This document shows, in pieces, positions 59,618-64,000 of a stretch of DNA of 64,000 nucleotides. The stretch's first letter is position 1. Each line of letters starts with the position of its first letter. Source of the stretch: SELP01 sp035969385 (GTDB lineage: Bacteria; Pseudomonadota; Alphaproteobacteria; Rhodobacterales; Rhodobacteraceae); contig NZ_JAYKKJ010000002.1 in NCBI RefSeq assembly GCF_035969385.1, positions 186,001-250,000 of the forward strand, given 5' to 3'. The notes under the pieces are model-generated. The model ran no database searches and was not told the DNA's origin. It saw only the letters and a program-made list of their open reading frames with translations. The translations under genes and the position numbers were made by a program.

Positions 59618-60400
59618 ATGACACAACCAATCAAGACACGCCGGGACGGCGCAATCCTAGAGGTGACACTGGACCGCCCCAAGGCGAATGCCATCGACCT
59701 GACAACCAGCCGGATCATGGGCGAGGTGTTCCGCGATTTCCGCGATGACCCGGACCTGCGGGTTGCGATCTTGACCGGTGGCGGCGAGAAATTCTTTTGC
59801 CCCGGCTGGGATCTGAAGGCCGCTGCGGACGGTGATGCGGTCGACGGGGACTATGGCGTCGGCGGGTTTGGCGGGTTGCAGGAGCTGCGGGACATGAACA
59901 AGCCCGTGATCGCCGCCGTCAACGGGATATGCTGTGGCGGCGGGCTCGAACTGGCGCTTTCTGCCGACATCATCCTCGCCGCTGAGCATGCGAGTTTTGC
60001 GCTGCCGGAAATCCGGTCCGGGACTGTCGCCGATGCGGCCAGCGTGAAGCTGCCCAAGCGGATACCTTATCACATCGCAATGGAGCTTTTGCTGACCGGC
60101 CGCTGGTTCGATGCGGAGGAGGCGCACCGCTGGGGCATCGTGAACCGGATCGTCCCCTCTAGCGACCTCATGGCGCAGGCTTGGGACATGGCGCGCCTTC
60201 TCGCCTCCGGCCCGCCACTTGTCTACGCAGCGATCAAGGAAATCGTGCGCGACGCGGAAGATTCCAAGTTTCAGGACGCGATGAACCGGATCACCAAACG
60301 GCAGTTGCGCTCGGTCGACGTGCTCTATTCCTCCGAGGATCAGCTCGAGGGGGCCAAGGCCTTTGCCGAGAAGCGGGATCCGGTCTGGAAGGGGCGTTAG
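59618..60400 (+). CDS. caiD: Carnitinyl-CoA dehydratase (enoyl-CoA hydratase family)
   Basis: 260 residues, strikingly like E. coli CaiD: LDRPKANAIDLTTSRIMGEVF, GEKFFCPGWDLKAAADGDA, PVIAAVNGICCGGGLELAL, RWGIVNRIV, and the identical ending AFAEKRDPVWKGR. It interconverts crotonobetainyl-CoA and carnitinyl-CoA. The ATG follows the synthetase stop directly. Remembered resemblance is strong, but a tree is needed to separate it from paralogues. Confidence 0.9.
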   Translation: MTQPIKTRRDGAILEVTLDRPKANAIDLTTSRIMGEVFRDFRDDPDLRVAILTGGGEKFFCPGWDLKAAADGDAVDGDYGVGGFGGLQELRDMNKPVIAAVNGICCGGGLELALSADIILAAEHASFALPEIRSGTVADAASVKLPKRIPYHIAMELLLTGRWFDAEEAHRWGIVNRIVPSSDLMAQAWDMARLLASGPPLVYAAIKEIVRDAEDSKFQDAMNRITKRQLRSVDVLYSSEDQLEGAKAFAEKRDPVWKGR

Positions 60401-61023
60401 CGTTTTCGAAAGGTGACAATCAGGGCGCGGTCCGTGGCGTGTTCCCCGGTCGCGCCCGGCCCGTAGATCGCGACCTCTGGCATGGCCAAATATTCGATTT
60501 GCGCCTTTATAGACTCTAGTTTCGCCGCAAATCCACTGCCGTCCCAGTGGCGCGCGCTAACTGAAATCACCATGACCCCGCCCGGCGCAAGCACGCGCAG
60601 CAATTCGTCAATCGCTTCGGGACCGACATGGCCAATGGTGAAGGTTCCCGCGCTGATCACGCCGCGATAGGCCGCGTCGGCAACGTCCAGCCTGTCCGTA
60701 ACGTCGCCGGTGAACAGCCGGGAATAGAGCGCTTTTCCACGCGCGATCCCAAGCATTTCGGCGGAAATATCGGTGCCGTCAACCGGACCGACGCCCAGCT
60801 TGGACAGATGCAGGGCCACCGCCCCCGTGCCCGCACCGATATCCAGAACCGGCCCCTCGCCCCCGACCGTGGCAAACTGCCGGGCCACCTCGAACGGTAG
60901 CCGGTAGTCCATCTCGTCAACGAAATCGCTGTCGTAGGTCTCTGCCCAATCGGCATAGAGCCTGCGATTGTCGTCCTTCGATCGCAGCGCATAAGCGCTG
61001 TCCAGTCCGGGTTTCTCGGTCAT
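60397..61023 (-). CDS. Class I SAM-dependent methyltransferase
   Basis: 208 residues from the ATG at 61023. SAM-binding VLDIGAGTGAVALHLSKLG and a DISAEMLGIAR acidic loop are visible, and LLRVLAPGGVMVISVSARHW is the later strand. Substrate unknown. Convergent with caiD (4-base overlap) and divergent from the epimerase gene. Confidence 0.88.
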   Translation of the reverse strand: MTEKPGLDSAYALRSKDDNRRLYADWAETYDSDFVDEMDYRLPFEVARQFATVGGEGPVLDIGAGTGAVALHLSKLGVGPVDGTDISAEMLGIARGKALYSRLFTGDVTDRLDVADAAYRGVISAGTFTIGHVGPEAIDELLRVLAPGGVMVISVSARHWDGSGFAAKLESIKAQIEYLAMPEVAIYGPGATGEHATDRALIVTFRKR

Positions 61024-61087
61024 GAAACGATGCTGGCCGATCCAACGCATTCTTGCAACTTCGGATCAGGCGGGCCATGTCAGGCGT

Positions 61088-61948
61088 ATGACTGGAACAC
61101 TTATTTCCTTCGGCCACGGCTACTCCGCCTCGGCGCTTGCCAATCTTCTGGGTCCAGAGGGCTGGCGTGTCATTGGCACGACCAGATCGGACGACCGGAT
61201 CGGCAGCCTTCTGGCGCAGGGGGTGGAGCCGCGCCTTTGGCCGGGCGCAAACATGGGTCCGGCGCTGGATGCGGCGACCCATATCCTGATTTCGGCCGCC
61301 CCCGGTCCCGAGGGCGATCCGGTGCTGGCCGAACTGCGGGACGAGATTGCGGCCCGCGCCGACAGGTTGCGCTGGGTCGGCTATCTGTCCACCACTGGCG
61401 TCTATGGTGACCATCAGGGCGGCTGGGTTGATGAGACCACCCCATTGTCCCCCACGACGGAACGTGGACGGGCGCGGATGGAGGCAGAAGCCGCCTGGGC
61501 TGCCATTCCCGGACTGCCCCTGCACATTTTCCGTTTGGCTGGCATCTATGGGCCGAGGCGCGGACCCTTCGCCAAAGTCCGCAATGGCACGGCGCGTCGG
61601 ATCATTAAACCGGGACAGGTGTTCAGCCGGACCCATGTCGACGATATCGCGCAGGTTTTGCGTGCCTCGATGCAGCGGCCAAACCCCGGGGCGATCTACA
61701 ACGTCTGCGACGACGATCCCGCCCCGCCGGAAGAGGTGATCGGCTACGCGGCGGAATTGCTGGGTCTGCCTCTGCCTCCGGCAGAGGATTTCGACATGGT
61801 CGAAATGTCGCCAATGGCCCGCAGCTTCTACGCCGAATCGAAACGGGTCCGGAACGACCGGATCAAGGACGAGTTGGGCGTCACCCTGCGCTACCCGGAT
61901 TACCGTGCGGGCCTCAGGGCTTTGCTTGCGGAAGAGACCGGCGAATAA
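61088..61948 (+). CDS. NAD(P)-dependent epimerase/SDR family protein
   Basis: 286 residues from the ATG at 61088. It shows the dinucleotide motif ISFGHGYSASALANLL, a YLSTTGVYGDHQGGWVDE active-site region and FRLAGIYGPRRGPF. It is the YeeZ-like branch of extended SDRs. Substrate unknown. Its end overlaps the convergent membrane gene by about 35 bases. Confidence 0.87.
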   Translation: MTGTLISFGHGYSASALANLLGPEGWRVIGTTRSDDRIGSLLAQGVEPRLWPGANMGPALDAATHILISAAPGPEGDPVLAELRDEIAARADRLRWVGYLSTTGVYGDHQGGWVDETTPLSPTTERGRARMEAEAAWAAIPGLPLHIFRLAGIYGPRRGPFAKVRNGTARRIIKPGQVFSRTHVDDIAQVLRASMQRPNPGAIYNVCDDDPAPPEEVIGYAAELLGLPLPPAEDFDMVEMSPMARSFYAESKRVRNDRIKDELGVTLRYPDYRAGLRALLAEETGE

Positions 61949-62552
61949 GGGCGGCGATCAGGACGAACCCGGCCACGAAGATCAGCGCCACTACGAAATT
62001 CATCCCGTAGAAACTCGCCCGACCGGCAAACTCAAGATTGTTGAGGAAGGGGTAGGGCAGGCCGTTCGTCACCGTGCCCGACGGTTCGGTCGCGAAGCGT
62101 TGGACCAGAAGCTCCGCCCAGACGATATAGGCCGTCACGATTCCGGCCATCCACCCGACACTGCGCAGCGGCCGCCGGAACCCGCGATAGACGAACAGGG
62201 CGTTGATCCACAGGAAATGCGGCCCGACGGCGTGCAAGTAGAACTCCAGCCACCAGACGCCCAGCTGGCCATTGGCGGTGACAGAGGCCGGGTCCGCGAA
62301 AAACAATCGCCAATAGAGCAGGACAACCATCGCGTTTTGCACCGAGGCCGCGCCGATGAACCCGTCCCACCGGGCCGGATCACGGGAGAAGATGGTCAGG
62401 CCATGAGCAATGGTCGCAAGGAACAGCCCCCAGACCGTGAAGAACCGGAATGGGCCAGCGAACTGGGTATATTCGCTGAAGAACACCATCCGCAGGCAAT
62501 ACCCGACCGCGATGACGAATGCGGCGATCTGGAAGGCCCGGCCCAACGTCAT
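61914..62552 (-). CDS. Six-helix membrane protein (Pr6Pr/FAR-17a-like)
   Basis: 212 residues and about six hydrophobic segments. WLEFYLHAVGPHFLWINALFV has the conserved His region of the Pr6Pr family, and GTVTNGLPYPFLNNLEFAGRASFYG matches its end. Function unknown. It overlaps the dxs stop (ATGA), so it is co-transcribed downstream of dxs. Confidence 0.75.
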   Translation of the reverse strand: MTLGRAFQIAAFVIAVGYCLRMVFFSEYTQFAGPFRFFTVWGLFLATIAHGLTIFSRDPARWDGFIGAASVQNAMVVLLYWRLFFADPASVTANGQLGVWWLEFYLHAVGPHFLWINALFVYRGFRRPLRSVGWMAGIVTAYIVWAELLVQRFATEPSGTVTNGLPYPFLNNLEFAGRASFYGMNFVVALIFVAGFVLIAALIRRSLPQAKP

Positions 62553-64000
62553 GCGCGTTTGGTCGAGATGCTGGAGATGCCAAGCACGTCCAAAACCCGT
62601 TTTTCAATGGACTCCGCGTCCAGCGCGGCAACTTCGTACATTTGCGCCGGGCTGGCCTGATCGATGAAGATATCGGGCAGGACCATGCTGCGGAACTTCA
62701 GCCCGTGGTCGAACCGGCCTTCATCCGACAAAAGCTGGGCCACATGGCTGCCAAAGCCGCCAACCGCGCCCTCTTCGATCGTGATCAGCGCCTCGTGCCG
62801 GTCGGCAAGATCCAGGATCAGATCCCGGTCAAGCGGTTTGGCAAAGCGGGCATCGGCGACGGTGGGGGTGATACCGCGCGCAGAGAGTGCCTCGGCGGCC
62901 TTCAACGTTTCCTGAAGCCGTGTGCCAAAGGACAAAAGCGCGATGCCCTTGCCCTCCTGAATGATCCGACCTTTGCCGATCTCCAGCGGTTCAGCATCGG
63001 TCGGAATCTCAACACCGACCCCCTCGCCACGCGGGAACCGGAAGGCAATCGGCCCGTCGTCATGCCGGGCGGCGGTGACGACCATGCGCACCAGCTCTGC
63101 TTCGTCCGCGGCGGCCATCACTACAAAGCCGGGCAGGTTGGCAAGGAAGGCAATATCGTAGCTGCCGGCATGGGTGGCGCCGTCAGCCCCGACAAGGCCC
63201 GCGCGATCAATCGGAAAGCGGACCGGCAGACGCTGGATCGCCACGTCATGCACGACCTGATCATAGCCACGCTGAAGGAAGGTCGAATACAGCGCGCAGA
63301 AGGGGCGCAGCCCCCCGGCGGCAAGGCCCGCGCTGAAGGTCACGGCATGTTGTTCGGCAATGCCCACGTCGAAACAGCGGCTGGCATAGCGTTCCATGAA
63401 CCGGTCAAGGCCGGTGCCATCCGGCATGGCGGCGGTGACGGCGCAAATCTTCGGATCCTTCGCCGCCTCGGCCAGCAGGGTTTCAGCAAAGACGCTGGTA
63501 TAACTGGGGGCGTTCGATTTCGCCTTGGCCTGCTTGCCGGTCATCACGTCGAACTTGGCCGTGGCATGGCCCTTGTCGCGGGCCATCTCTGCCGGGGCAT
63601 AGCCTTTGCCCTTTTTCGTGACCGCATGGATCAGAACCGGGCCGGTCGCGCGGGCCTTGACCGTGCGCAGGACCGACAAAAGCTGCTCCATGTCATGCCC
63701 GTCGATCGGACCGACGTAGGAAAACCCCAGTTCTTCAAACAGGGTGCCGCCCACGGTCATGTGCTTGAGCATGTCCTTGGCCCGCTTGGCCCCTTCGCGG
63801 AAGGGTTCCGGCAGCAGGCTGACCGCGCCTTTGGCGGCGGCCTTCAGCTCCTGAAATGGTTCGCCTGCATAAAGACGCGACAGGTACGACGACAGCGCTC
63901 CGACAGGCTCTGCAATCGACATTTCGTTGTCGTTCAGGATGACAAACAGGCGTTTTTTCAGGTGGCCCGCGTTGTTCATCGCCTCGAACGCCATCCCGGC
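62549..64000 (-). CDS. dxs: 1-deoxy-D-xylulose-5-phosphate synthase, C-terminal part
   Basis: The frame runs off the right end of the window, leaving about 483 residues; the N-terminal 150 or so with the first TPP-binding motif are outside. Visible marks are VILNDNEMSIAEPVGALSSYL, the transketolase pyrimidine domain (PDGTGLDRFMERYASRCFDVGIAEQHAVTFSAGLA, with the conserved Glu) and the C-terminal domain. It makes DXP from pyruvate and glyceraldehyde-3-phosphate for isoprenoids, thiamine and pyridoxal. Confidence 0.96.
   Translation of the reverse strand, partial: AGMAFEAMNNAGHLKKRLFVILNDNEMSIAEPVGALSSYLSRLYAGEPFQELKAAAKGAVSLLPEPFREGAKRAKDMLKHMTVGGTLFEELGFSYVGPIDGHDMEQLLSVLRTVKARATGPVLIHAVTKKGKGYAPAEMARDKGHATAKFDVMTGKQAKAKSNAPSYTSVFAETLLAEAAKDPKICAVTAAMPDGTGLDRFMERYASRCFDVGIAEQHAVTFSAGLAAGGLRPFCALYSTFLQRGYDQVVHDVAIQRLPVRFPIDRAGLVGADGATHAGSYDIAFLANLPGFVVMAAADEAELVRMVVTAARHDDGPIAFRFPRGEGVGVEIPTDAEPLEIGKGRIIQEGKGIALLSFGTRLQETLKAAEALSARGITPTVADARFAKPLDRDLILDLADRHEALITIEEGAVGGFGSHVAQLLSDEGRFDHGLKFRSMVLPDIFIDQASPAQMYEVAALDAESIEKRVLDVLGISSISTKRA

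Noticed and set aside
1..64000. CRISPR arrays or insertion sequences
   Set aside because: No regularly spaced repeats and no transposase with terminal inverted repeats were seen by eye.

Overview
The window looks like chromosomal DNA of an alphaproteobacterium, most likely a Rhodobacteraceae (Roseobacter/Rhodobacter-type) species. The evidence is the high-GC codon use, the petABC (fbcFBC) operon, the HemY protein with a C-terminal CxxC pair, MlaA/MlaC, CcdA with a periplasmic thioredoxin, and many ATGA or GTGA stop-start overlaps. This placement is inferred from protein resemblance only.

Layout. 1-800: 3' end of a hemY-like gene and tRNA-Thr(CGT). 800-3000: a worn accessory stretch after the tRNA-Thr, holding an internally deleted integrase, a small gene with an in-frame stop and a PD-(D/E)XK-like nuclease. 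3003-23035: a genomic island of about 20 kb in the 3' half of a tRNA-Lys gene. Its ends carry a perfect 49-bp direct repeat: a tRNA fragment on the left and the intact tRNA on the right. Just inside each end lies a perfect 24-bp repeat made of two GCTTACC heptamers 11 bp apart, probable integrase arm sites. 23161-64000: ordinary backbone.

Island cargo in order: a tyrosine integrase; three small unknown genes; a type I restriction-modification operon (hsdM-hsdS-small basic ORF-hsdR); a divergently transcribed, tightly coupled four-gene membrane cassette (12776-18073); an HTH / HTH-zinc-ribbon / second tyrosine recombinase module; and a QueC-like PP-loop protein with an uncharacterised partner.

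The most notable item is the four-gene cassette. It encodes a 4-TM coiled-coil protein, a membrane-anchored VWA-like protein, a MotA/ZorA-like 4-TM protein with a long coiled-coil tail, and a single-TM protein joining an OmpA-like peptidoglycan-binding domain to a complete, cysteine-bearing thermonuclease domain. Topology puts the VWA-like, OmpA-like and nuclease domains in the periplasm. I read it as a candidate Zorya-like envelope defence machine whose nuclease would meet phage DNA in the periplasm. Function is inference.

Backbone: dapF-mtaB-GST-paiB-like-GST; mlaA-mlaC-like; a type I secretion ABC/HlyD pair; RidA, GDPD, FemAB-like GNAT, pterin dehydratase and MscS; a peroxiredoxin divergent from a ferredoxin reductase-rsmD pair; sfsA-map divergent from cinA-like-GNAT-CMD-OmpA; an outer-membrane barrel divergent from petABC; a TPP riboswitch ahead of thiBPQ; aroC; ccdA-thioredoxin; EamA transporter; HU; amn; a GlxA-type regulator divergent from a carnitine-type operon (acyl-CoA dehydrogenase, ADP-forming-type CoA ligase, caiD); methyltransferase; epimerase; membrane protein; and dxs cut by the window end. 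No CRISPR array, rRNA or insertion sequence was seen.
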